Source: Hsuehochloa calcarea (lineage: Eukaryota > Streptophyta > Magnoliopsida > Poales > Poaceae). From it: 64,000 nucleotides of DNA. The stretch spans positions 23,923,232 to 23,987,231 of the forward strand of contig CM070599.1 in assembly GCA_036346395.1 (NCBI GenBank). Direction: 5' to 3'. The notes beneath the pieces were generated by a model. That model ran no database searches, was not told where the DNA came from, and saw only the letters and a program-made list of their open reading frames with translations. Both the position numbers and the translations under genes were made by a program. Numbering within the stretch: the stretch's first letter is position 1; each line of letters starts with the position of its first letter. Shown piece after piece: positions 23,695-34,303 of this stretch.

Positions 23695-26600
23695 TGTCGG
23701 GACCCAAAAATACAATTTTGGATCCTCTGTGTATTCTACACTTGTCTAGGATCACGCTAGTGTACACAGTGTCAACATAAGTGAATATCGATCCACACAA
23801 CACGAATTAAAAGATAAACGAGTAATTTGAATAACAAATAACTGTTGTGACCTTAAGGTCGAGTTTTATATTTATTATGCCACATAGGGCTGGCAATAGA
23901 GAAATAAATAGCAGCGGAACAAAATTAAACTCTAGTGGAATCCCATCAATTCACCACATGCAACTGTTTGGGATTGAGACCCTAACGATCAGCACCTTCG
24001 TAGAGCTTCTCTTCAAAAGCAGACGATGACTCCTCCACTTCTGTTGATTGGTTATAGCAACGGTGAGTACACAACCGTATTCGCAAGTCATACCACATAA
24101 TGCAATTTATAGATGATGGCTATTTCCAAAGAAATGGCTTTTGTGGTTCTTTTGCAGAAATGCAACATTTGCAATTGAATACAAATAATAGATTGAAAGC
24201 ATAATTCAAAATAAATAACAATATTAATTTATCATTTGATTTCACAAAGACATACAGTCTAAACAAGTTATTCACACAGCTGCACAAGTTATCTCACACA
24301 GCCGACCCTTCTCAATTGTTTTTTTTATAAAAATCTACCCATCGTGTGAAATTCCCGTGCATGTCCATGACGGTGGACGCGGCTATCCGAATAGATTGAT
24401 TAAACACTCTACAGAGGTTGTACACTTTATCCACAAGATATGATCAGTGTAGCTAGCACTGATCATAACAAAATATTTCAGAAACTTCATCTTAAACATT
24501 GACACTTCTGATGTGCTTTATTGTCGTCCAACCGATACACACAACATTTGGTACGACACACACCGTTGGACAGGGATGCGGCGAACCGTTCCGCGATGTG
24601 ACCTATCTTGAAGTCCATATCTCCACCCATCACACAGCTAACCTACAACCTGAGTTGTCAATGGCAAGATTCCATAACCTACTAAGTTAGGCCCGTCCCA
24701 TACCAGACATATGGTTGTACAGTAAGGTTCAGTTCAATGACGCACAAAGTTAAGTCATTAATTGACCAAGGTAAGACTTTCAATTTCTAACTAAGTCACA
24801 CAGTTTATCATTCCCAGCACACAGTTCGACCATATCACACAGTATCCATCACTTGCCTCAGTCTAAATCTTTTCCTACCCTGTTGATTAAGTGCAACACA
24901 TGGTATCAACGAATAATAGCACACAACACACACAGTTTTATCACACAGTTCCATAATCACTTAGTCAAGTTTATATTTGCAACTCACATGAAATGATGAC
25001 TCGTGGCATGGCTAAGCAATCTACTCGTATCTAACCAACCAACGTTGGTGCTACGATAATACCAACTATTAATGAACCAACCTAGGGTGACAAAAGATCA
25101 TGATATAACAATAGGCAAGGTGGATATAACAATTTGGATTAATAACTAACCAAAAAGCATTTAAATAAATACTTGAAATAGAATGCAATAATTTGAATCA
25201 AAGTATTTTAAAAACTGAGTTCAATATGATCAAAGGTATAACTTGCCTTGGAATAGGTCTAGGTACTGATATTGATCTTGAGGCACTCCTTCTCCAAAGT
25301 TTCCTGAAGTATCAACGTCTATTCGTAAACGAGGTAAATAAAAAAACAAAGGCAAAACCAACTCCAAAAATTAAATAAAAATTATAATTAAATAGATCTT
25401 GAATTTATATGAATTTAAAAATTTGAATGGGCTCAATCGGAGTTCGGATGCAAAAGAAATGGGCTTTGGAAGATTGAATATAAAGAAAACCCTAATTTTG
25501 AATTTATTAGAATTCCTGAATTATTTCTCTAAAGAAAAATTAGATTATTGCGCAATGCTTGGCGTCAGCGACGAATTTATGGAAAAAGAATAAATAAAAG
25601 AAATTCTAACATGTGGGACCCACATGTTAGTGAGATGGCTCACGGTAGACTGAATCTAACGAATCGATGTAATCTGGAAGCGGTGGACCGGCCGCGCACG
25701 CGCACATGTGGGCGCCGACTGGACGCCACATTGACGACACGCAAGCACGATTGTTGACGCTGGCGTTGAGGTGGCGGCACGCGATGATGACAACAAGGGG
25801 CGGCGCTCGGGACCCGAGGGTCATCGGTGAACGACGGCGACTCATCGGCAGTGGAGAGTACCAAGAAGTAGCCGACACTAATGCGATCTCAGGGATGCAC
25901 TCATTGGCAACCGGGGTCGACGGCGGCGAGCTCAGAGCAGCGGAGAAGGCACTGCTGTTGTCGGGCGGCAGCTTCGGTGATGCTCCGGCAGCGGGGAGGG
26001 GCGCACGTGGTAGCTCTGGCGGCAGTGATCACAATGGTGTGGTCGGAGACGACAGGGCGGCGACGGCGGCGGCACACTTGGAGAAAGACTGACGGCGGCG
26101 GCAATACTAAATCTTGCAATTGCGGTGGCACTAGGGCTCTGGGGTGGAAGAGGGTGGCGGCTCTGGGATGCGGAGACAAGGGCGAACCCGGGCGCCTTTT
26201 ATAGGGCCAGGGGATGCCGGATTTGGAAGTCCCCAAATCGGGATTCTCGGGTTCGTTTGAAAAACGAGATAGAGTTTGTTTTGATCCCGATTGACAACAG
26301 ATATGGGTGCGGGAGGATCGGGGATACGACTTGGCGCGAAAATCCCGGAGGTGTTAGTTGGAGAATTGTCGTTGTCGGACGAGGCTTGAGTTCTCAGCAA
26401 TGGCGACGCGACGACAGCACACGCGGAGAAGAAATTGACCCGGAGACGATGACTTGGCGGTGGGCTCCACTTGACAGCGGGAGAGGAGGACGCGGGCGCG
26501 GGAGCTCGTCCGATCAGCGCTCGGAGCCACGAGTCGGCAGATGCGGGCGGGAGTGTGCGGGCGAGCGGGCCAACGCGAGTAGAGTGGGTCGTACAGTGCA

Positions 26601-26933
26601 GGTCGCGCGGGAATAGTGTTAGGTTTCGGCCCGACACTGTTCTAGAGGATTTTTAATAAGTTTTCTATTTTAGAAAATACAGAAAATCCAATTAGCAATT
26701 AGAAAATAGCAAATGATCTCAGAAAAATTCTAGAAAATATATCTAAGCACATATAATCCAAATAAAATAGTTTTGACAATTGTTGATGTTGGGATTAATC
26801 ACATTAAATTGTTTTGATATTAAAAGTCCATATTAAGCTTTAAATAAAACTCAATAAAAATTCAAATGGTGAATTTTTCCTACTAGTAACTATTCATAAG
26901 ATTTTTAAAGCTCAGAAAATTGGGATGTTATAA
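23695..26933 (-). repeat. Gypsy 3' LTR (3.24 kb)
   Basis: On the + strand it begins TGTCGGGACCC and ends ...gggatgttata next to the polypurine tract. It matches 34304-36587 over about 2.3 kb at roughly 90% identity by eye, including gacaacgtt-like and ctaacatgtgggaccc blocks. The start of the LTR in its own orientation (26933) lacks the usual TG, probably through mutation. The GC-rich U3 part (26000-26640) is found only in this copy. Confidence 0.88.
26195..26204 (-). promoter_or_regulatory. LTR TATA box
   Basis: On the - strand it reads CTATAAAAGG in a GC-rich setting. This is the expected U3 promoter position, about 740 bp into the 3' LTR. The equivalent sequence is deleted from the 5' LTR. 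Confidence 0.55.
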
Positions 26934-26945
26934 ACCTCCCCCCTT
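26934..26945 (-). other. Polypurine tract
   Basis: On the - strand it reads AAGGGGGGAGGT directly before the 3' LTR, as needed for plus-strand priming. Confidence 0.75.
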
Positions 26946-26989
26946 AAAGGAATCTCGTCACCGAGATTCAGGCTAGCTAGAGAAGTGGC

Positions 26990-28290
26990 TAGGAAACTCG
27001 GCTTTTAACTCTTCATCACATTCCTACGTTGCTTCTCCTTCTGAGTGGTTACTCCACCGAACTTTGCAAAAGCGAACGATCTTGATTCTAGTACGACGCT
27101 CCGCGATATCCAAAATCTTGACTGGCTGCTCTTTGTAAGTGAGATTTTCTTTCAACTCAATTGCATCCAACAGAGCTTGTTCTTTTGGCACACGAAAACA
27201 CTTCTTTAACTGAGAGAAATGAAAGACGTCATGCACTCCTGCTAATGACCGCGGTAGCTCCAGCTGATAAGCAGCTTTTCCACAGCGTTCCAAAATCTTG
27301 AACGGATCAACATACCTAGGAGCAAGTTTCCCTTTGGCATGAAACCGTTTGACACCTCTGAGTGGGGTAACTCGGAGATAAACAAAATCTTCTAGTTCGA
27401 AGCTGAGATCGTGGCGACGATTGTCAGCATAACTTTTCTGCCTGGATTAGGCCATCCTCAATCTTTTTCTAATCATGGCCACTTGTTCCTCTGCTTTTTG
27501 AATAATATCTGGTCCAAATACCAAACGTTCAACTGTTTCTGACCAATTCAAAGGGGTTCTACAGGCACGACCATACAAAGCTTCAAATGGTGATATTTGC
27601 AAACTTGCTTGATAACTGTTGTTATACGAAAATTCTGCATACGGCAAACTCTTATCCCAACTAGTAGTATTAGCTAGAGCACCAGGTCTCAACATGTCTT
27701 CCAATATTTGATTGACTCTTTCAGTCTGTTCATCTGTCTGAGGATGATAGACAGTACTGAAATTCAGATGAGTTCCTAGAGCTTCATGCAGACTTTACCA
27801 GAAATGAGAGGTGAACTGAGATCCTCGATCTGACACTATCTTCTTAGGCACACCATGCAGACTGACAATTCTTGACATATATAACTCTGCAAGGCGATCT
27901 CCGGAGTAAGTGGTTTTGACTGGTAAGAAATGGGCAACCTTGGTTAAATGATCAATTATTACTTAAATCGAATCGTAACCCGATTGAGTCCTGGGTAAAC
28001 CGGTAATGAAATCCATTCCGATCTCTTCCCACTTCCACTCTGGAATCATCAGTGGTTGTAACAAATCTGCTGGTCTCTGATGTTCTGCCTTACTTTCTGA
28101 CACACGTCGCACAAGGCAACGAACTCTGCGACTTCTCGTTTTAAATTTGGTCACCAGAATTTATTCTTGACATCCGGGTACATCTTAGTACCACCAGGGT
28201 GAATTGAGTACTTTGAGTCATGTGCTTCCTTCAAGATTAGCTGCCTCAAATCATCACTGTCTGGTACACAGATACGTCCATTAATCAACA
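26990..28290 (-). pseudogene. Gypsy integrase and chromodomain (decayed)
   Basis: The integrase is spread over three frames. It has the zinc-binding part (about 28230-28060), the catalytic core with [18 protein letters not shown] (about 28010-27966), SDRG (about 27825) and VNQILEDMLRPG (about 27710-27680). These are the D, D and E positions of the DDE triad. LPYAEFSYNNSYQASLQISP and FEALYGRACRTPLNWSET follow. The C-terminal part HDVFHFSQLKKC, then VKILDIAERRTR and KVRWSNHSEGEAT, is a chromodomain that guides insertion to chromatin. A stop replaces the aromatic residue expected just after EGEAT. Several other stops and frameshifts are present. Confidence 0.88.
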
Positions 28291-29822
28291 GTACGTCTTG
28301 ATCATCTCTGGTGATGTCCTTGAAACCATCTTCTTCTTGGTGTCGGAGATTTCCGGGTCATTTGGTTGGGCTTCACGAATCCGTTTCTCCAAAGTAGATT
28401 GTACTTCTAGATTAGCCACAAATCCTTCATATACAACTTCTAGCTTCAGCTTCTGAAATTCCTCTTGAAGTTCTAAACAAAGTTTTTTCACTTCCAAGGC
28501 ATTGCAGTAACTCTTACGGCTCAAAGCATCTACAACGTCGTTGGCTTTGTAAGGATGGTAGTGGATTCTAAGATTATAATCATTTATTAACTCCAATCAT
28601 CTTCTTTGTCTCGTGTTCAAATCCGACTGAGTGAAAATATACTTCAAGCTCTTATGATCTGTGTATACCTCACAACGATTACCAATGAGGTAATGACGCC
28701 AAATCTTCAAGACATGCACTACGACAGCTAATTCCAGATCATGGGTAGGATAATTCTCCCCATGGGGTCTCATTTGCCTTGACGCATAAGCGACGACTCT
28801 TTCTTCTTGCATCAGGACGTATCCTAATCCTTGACGCGAAGCATCACAGTAGATATCAAAATCCTTGCGAATATCTGGCAAGATCAGCACTGGGGCTGAA
28901 GTCAAACGCTTCTTCAACTCCTGAAAACCTTCTTCACAAGCTGTAGTCCAAATGAACATTTTCTCCTTCAACAATTGTGTAAGAGGTTTAGCAATCATTG
29001 AGAATCCTTCGATGAAACGACGATAGTATCCCACCATTCCCAAGAATTCGTGAATCTGAGTTGCGATCTTGGGTTGCTCCCAATGTAACACCGCCTTAAC
29101 TTTTCCGGGGTCAACATCAACTCCTTCAGCTGTCATCACATGACCAAGGAAATCCACTTCCTTCTTCCAGAATTCACATTTGCTGAACTTAGCATACAAC
29201 TGGTGCTCTCTAAGTTTCTCAAAGATTATTCTTAAATGCTCAGCATGTTCTTCTTCCATCTTGGAATAAACCGAAATATCATCAATAAATACAACTACAA
29301 ATTTGTCCAAATATTCCATGAATACCTTGTTCATCATATTCATGAAATAGGCAGGGGCATTAGTCAAACCAAAGGACATGACTAGGAACTCATAATGTCT
29401 GTATCGCGTCGAAAAAGCGGTCTTGGTACATCCTTCGGACAAATCTTCAACTGATGGTAAACTGATCGCAGGTCGATCTTTGAGAACACTCCGGCTCCTT
29501 TCATCTGGTCGAACAAATCATCAATGCAGGGCAGTTGGTACTTGTTCTCGATAGTGACTTTATTCAGGGAACGATAATCAATGCACATTCTCATGCTTCC
29601 ATCCTTTTTGCTGACAAATAGGACTGGCGCTCCCCTTGGCGACGAACTAGGCCTTACGAAACCTTTCTCAAGAAGTTTTTCAATCTGCTTCTTCATTTCT
29701 ACCAACTCATCGGTTCGCATCCGATAGGGTCTCTTCGATATTGGTGCTATTCCTGGTACTAGATCGATGACAAATTCGATGTCACGGTCTGGTGGCATTC
29801 CTGGTAACTCTAATGGAAACAC
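28285..29822 (-). pseudogene. Gypsy reverse transcriptase and RNase H (decayed)
   Basis: The RT start [20 protein letters not shown] is followed by [32 protein letters not shown], a frameshift near 29420, [18 protein letters not shown] and the active site [11 protein letters not shown]. RNase H shows [22 protein letters not shown] and [14 protein letters not shown] frameshift at about 28597 separates the tail INDYNLRIHYHPYKAND and VVDALSRKSYC. Catalytic Asp residues of both enzymes are still present, but the frame is broken at least twice. It is preceded by a stop that separates it from the protease. Confidence 0.92.
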
Positions 29823-29831
29823 ATCTGGGTA

Positions 29832-30440
29832 TTATCTGACAATAGACACATCTTTTAAAGATACGGTCTTCATGTTGTTGACCAACAAATGTCCATCACG
29901 GACTGAGGTGGCTAGAAATTCCACTTTCTTTCCATTGGTATCCTCGATTGTTACGGCTCTTCGGCCACAATCTAACACAGCTTTGTGCTTGGATAGCCAA
30001 TCCATGCCAAGGATGACATCTATGGTCTGGGTGTTTAGAATAATTAGGTTGGCTAGAAACTCGACTTTAGTTATGAGTAACTTAGCTCCTAAACATCCCA
30101 CCTTAGAACTTAGCTTTGCTCCAAGCGACTGGACTAACAGAGTATGCTTAAGATGCATAATTTCTAAATTATTCTTAGTTGCAAAAACTCCCGAAACAAA
30201 TGAATGCGAAGCTCCAGAATCAAACAAAACTGATGCAGGTACTGAATTTACCATAAACTTACCCAGTACGACGTCGGGTGCTTCCTGAGCTCCTTCCAGA
30301 GTGACGTGGTTGACATGGCCTCTGACCACTGATTGCGGTGCTCCCCCAGTTTGACCGGTAGCTTGAGAAGTCCCTTGATGGTTGCTCTGCGCTGGTGTCT
30401 TGGCTAGTGTAGCTCCAAGGTTGAAGCGTACTGGAGTTAT
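29832..30440 (-). pseudogene. Gypsy aspartic protease region
   Basis: An open frame contains VLFDSGASHSFVSGVFA, with the DSGA catalytic motif of retropepsins, and later VILGMDWLSKHKAVLDC, typical of the gypsy protease/RT linker. In a functional element it would release gag and pol products. A stop codon follows SIVR at about 29832 and breaks the link to the RT frame. Confidence 0.88.
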
Positions 30441-31433
30441 CGTTCCATTCTGATGGTATCGATTGGCGAAGTGCCCTGGCTGCCGGCAGGTAAAACAAGC
30501 TCTGGGTCCATTCTATGGGTTGCTTCCTGGATTGGGGTTGATTGGTACGGAATTGCAAAAGTTCTGAGCAACTGGACGAGGTGCTGAGGTCGGTGCAGGC
30601 GTTCTGAGAGAATTCTCGTGGGAAAACGATTAAACTGCGGTGGAACTGTTCTCGCTTTTAGCTGTGGCTGGTGATTTCCTTGCTGGGCCATTCTGCGCTT
30701 GCGGTTATCTTCCAATTCCTTGCGTTTATCTTCCAGAATCAAAGCTTTGTTGATTAACTCCTGAAAATCTGGAAAGGTGTGGGCAATTAGGTTGACTTGC
30801 AGTCCAGTGTTCAATCCCGTTAGAAAACGACTCTGACGAGCCTTGTCGGTGGCGACATCTCCCGCAGCATAGCGGGCAAGTTGAGAGAATTTATTGAGGT
30901 AGTCAGTCACTGACATTCCTCCTTGCTTGAGAGCATGGAACTTATCCTTCAAATCCATGATCCCTTCCGGTACATGGTACTGGCGAAAAGCAGTTGAGAA
31001 CTCTTCCCAAGTGATGTTTTGCGGTGTCTCATGCGCTGCATAGAAGTTTTTCACAATTCGGCAGCTATACCTTCCATCTGGTGAGTGGCATACTAGACTT
31101 TTTCATGATCGCTGCATTGGACGATTAGTAGTTTCCTCTCAATAACACGAAGACAATCATCAGTTTCCACTGGTGAGACATGTCCTAAAAATATTGGTGA
31201 ACGGGTTCTCATGAACTCAACTAGCTTGGATGGTCTGTGGTGACCATGAGTGATTGGGCTTCATTGTGATGGTGGTTGTTGTTGTTCTGGTTGTTCATAG
31301 TATGTATCTGATTCATCATTGTATACATCAGTTGAGTTTGAGTTGCCATGAATGCTCTAAAATTCTGCAGGTCAATTGAGGATGCTCGATGTGGAACTAC
31401 TCCTACAGGGCTCTGCTCATTTTCTTCTAACAC
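30437..31433 (-). pseudogene. Gypsy gag (capsid and nucleocapsid), decayed
   Basis: The N-terminal piece (31433-31221) is Asn/Gln/His-rich. The capsid-type Retrotrans_gag region (31054-30640) includes ITWEEFSTAFRQYHVPEGIM, LKDKFHALKQGGMSVTDYLN and LTGLNTGLQVNLIAHTFPDF. A frameshift near 30620 moves the nucleocapsid to another frame. Its zinc knuckle CFTCRQPGHFANRY (30497-30456) has Tyr where the last zinc-binding Cys should be. The protein would form the virus-like particle; this copy cannot. Confidence 0.88.
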
Positions 31434-31777
31434 AGGGGTGCTAGAACCACTTGTAGCAGCTTAACGAATCTGAACCATCTGGTAAAACTCCATGGGTTTG
31501 ATAATATAGCAAGCACAAGATGAGTTAGGAACTAGGTAGGGGTAGGTAAAATCCAACAAACACAACTTCAAGAAAGATTAATTGAAATACTTATATTAAT
31601 TAAGGTCTTAGCATGGCTGCAATAAATGCCTAAGGCCTTTGCAGCTCATACATGCACATAAGAAATAAGAACGAACCTAAACACACAAACTACCACCTAA
31701 AGGGCGACTCTCCTAACCTTAAACTGACTAAGCCTAAAGACTCGAACGGACTACTCGATGAGATAGCCTCCATAGCC

Positions 31778-32476
31778 CTAACGGTACCCCCGCTTGTTGT
31801 AGACCTGGAAGCGAGCTGGCATCCTTACAAACTGATCTTGATGCCCCGGGACTGGTGCAACAGGAACAGACGTCCCTGGTTCAGGCACAACTAGCTCCTC
31901 TGGCTCTGCTAGCTCTACCGGTTCCTCGGCTTCTTCAGGATCTTCCTTGTGCTCGTGTTGACTATAGAGAGTTTCCTCCAGAATAACAATGCTTTCTTCC
32001 GCCTTCTGCAAGGTCTCATAAGCGCACTCCAGCTCTGCGGCGGCCAACTCTAGCGATTCTTCCTGGGCAGCGACAAACTGGGCAAGATGCACGGCAGTGG
32101 CGTTGCCTTCCCCTTCCGTAGACGGATAACGTGCCGTAAGATCCACTGCGGAGGTGCGAGGGTGGTAGCGAAAGACGGTGTCTCGAAGCTCGCAAGCGTA
32201 GATGTTGCAGATCCTGAGGATGGCGAGGCGCGAAGACTCTTGAATTGCTTCAATCCAGACACTCCTCCGAGCTAAAATGTTCAGGGGTTGACTTGCTTTG
32301 GTGTCCTTCCTAGCGTAGATGATTAAGCGGTAGATCACTCCATGGTCTCGGTCGTTCATGACCCAAGTGCTGCCACGGTACATCGGACGGTCGAAGCCTG
32401 CAAGTACTTGCAGCAACTTCCAAAGTTCAGCGGCAAGTCCTCTCTTGCGCTCTCCACAGTTCTGAAGACAAGGCAT
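31778..32476 (-). CDS. Uninterrupted 232-codon ORF upstream of gag (orf0-like)
   Basis: The ORF lies between the PBS (32671) and gag (31433), in the same direction. It starts MPCLQNCGERKRGLAAELWK. The N-terminal 110 residues look globular (LLQVLAGFDRPMYRGSTWVM, then VIYRLIIYARKDTKASQPLN). A helical, Glu/Ala-rich middle (LAQFVAAQEESLELAAAELE) follows, then an acidic Pro/Val-rich tail. I see no catalytic motif and cannot name a family. I recall extra ORFs upstream of gag in some rice gypsy elements (called orf0), but cannot confirm identity here. It is the only long intact frame in an otherwise broken element. Confidence 0.6.
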   Translation of the reverse strand: MPCLQNCGERKRGLAAELWKLLQVLAGFDRPMYRGSTWVMNDRDHGVIYRLIIYARKDTKASQPLNILARRSVWIEAIQESSRLAILRICNIYACELRDTVFRYHPRTSAVDLTARYPSTEGEGNATAVHLAQFVAAQEESLELAAAELECAYETLQKAEESIVILEETLYSQHEHKEDPEEAEEPVELAEPEELVVPEPGTSVPVAPVPGHQDQFVRMPARFQVYNKRGYR

Positions 32477-32670
32477 CTGCCAAAACCGACAAGAGGGTAA
32501 GAACTACTTAAAACACCGGGGAGAGAAAGAATTTTAGCAATTGTTGAGTCAAGAGAGATATGAGAAGAGTTAAGCAGTTCAATTAATCTTGTAAGTTAAT
32601 TTTTCTTTAAAAATAGTTTGGATACTCTAAGATGACCGATCTAACTAAGGTCAAGACCTACAATCAGTAT

Positions 32671-32683
32671 GGATCTGATACCA
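32671..32683 (-). other. Primer-binding site (iMet-tRNA type)
   Basis: On the - strand it reads TGGTATCAGATCC, starting four bases inside the 5' LTR edge (32688). It matches the Met-tRNA-primed PBS with one change in its first 11 bases. Confidence 0.8.
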
Positions 32684-32696
32684 CCCCTGTCGGGAC

Positions 32697-34303
32697 TGAA
32701 GGACCGAAATGGCAACAGAGGGGGGGGGTGAATGGTGCAATAAAAATTAAGAACTCCCCTTTATTGTATTTAAAGCAAATCTACAAAGCCCTCGGATCTC
32801 TTAAGAAGAGTGAAGCAAAATCGAGAATCAAAATAAACTTTAGATTGCTCGCCGAAATCGGAAGGTCAGATTCTACGTGATAGTTCCGCACTCCGTAGAT
32901 TCGGGATCTGTGCGGAAGTTCCGCTGCGATGATCCGCCGTGGACAATCGGAAGTTCGATTGTCCCGACCAAGAACAAATGCGCTCGGGTTTTCCCAAAAT
33001 CCAAAGTGCTCAATCTTGAATGCTCTTCTCGGTCAAGTTTCACAGGACATCATCCTAAGCAACATCTTGACCTCATGGAGAAGAATCGCAAACAAAGACT
33101 TAACAAACAACCCAAAATCGGATTTCTTGAAGAAGGGCAAGAAAGACCAAAACCGAAATAGACACGATTCTCGATTCCTAGTTCATGAAACTTTGAGGAT
33201 ACATTAGCAATATCAAAGCGAATCTAGATATCAAGTTTCATGCTATTTCATAAGACGAATCAAAAGATATGCCAAAACCCTAGATATTTAACATGAGAAC
33301 AGAGAGAAAGAAGAGGACATAAACAAGTAATCAAAACTCGAGTTTCATTGATAGATATCAAATGTTTACAGATGGAAACAGGAGGAAAGATTACATAAGA
33401 TTTGAGATCATACTCTCCTCTCAACAAGCTCTCAAAAAGCAAAACAAATCTTTTTCTAGAGCTAACCTAATTTTCTCTCCAAAAGTCTTACCCTAACTCT
33501 GTGGTTCTCCCTATTTATAGCCTTGGCTAATGGGCCTCAACCCATTAAGCCCGCTACACCCGAACGGAACCGCCTCCACTTTTGCCGCTTTGCGAAATGA
33601 CCCTTTCGCCTACGCACCTTACGGAAGCCTCCGTACACCTTGTTGTGCACGACTGCAACCGCTTCAAGATTCGCGCCGTCTTGACACATCCCGGCCGTTC
33701 GACCTCAACGCCTCCAGCGCCTAGTCCGGTCACGTGTCTCGCCACGACTCCATCTTGATGCCTGCGATCAACACGACAAAAACACATCACATAGCATTGC
33801 ACAATATCATAGCAACAATATTTGTATAAGACTCAAACTCATACAAAATCAAAATCACAATTTAACCTTCTACGCGATTACGGACACAATCGGAAGTTCG
33901 ACTTACCACAGCGGAAGTTCCGATTTCCGGAACATCCGCACTTGTCAGGAATATCGGAAGTTCCGCGCTTAACAAAGCGGAACTTCCGATCTTCTAAACA
34001 TCTTCCTGAATTTCAATTCCGATTTCCATCTCGAGAACACTCAATGTCGATAATATCGGACACTCCGCTACCCCATGCGGAAGTTCGATTTCCTTCAACC
34101 AAACCAAAACCGGATAAATCGGAAGATCCTATTTCTAACGCCAGTAGTTCGATTTATCGAACTTCCGCTCCATACACAATGATAGTTCCGATTACCACGA
34201 CTCGGCCGAAGCAGTCAAACTGAAAACCTCAACTCTCAATCTAATCAACACACTTGTCAAATACTCATCACTCAGAGTGGAGGACCTTTCACATGGTCTC
34301 TCA
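32697..34303 (-). mobile_element. Solo LTR nested in the gypsy 5' LTR (Sirevirus-like)
   Basis: A 1607-bp insertion with canonical TG...CA ends (TGAAGGACC at the left; rc of the right end is TGAGAGACC). A perfect 5-bp target duplication GGGAC flanks it (32692-32696 and 34304-34308). On the - strand a TATA box CTATAAATAG lies at 33511-33520. The C-rich end (rc of agggggggggtgaatgg) resembles the 3' ends of Sirevirus copia LTRs. Clusters of CGGAAGTTCCG-type palindromes occupy 32880-32960 and 33890-34190. No internal region remains, so it is a solo LTR. Confidence 0.85.

Noticed and set aside
23107..23803. Overlapping ORFs of over 200 codons on the - strand
   Set aside because: GC-rich DNA lacks stops in several frames at once; residue content is Arg/Gly/Ala-biased with no gag or host motif, and the frame crosses the LTR boundary at 23695.
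29767..30288. 173-codon + strand ORF
   Set aside because: It is the complement of the gypsy protease region, whose - strand frame has clear DSGA and GMDWL motifs.
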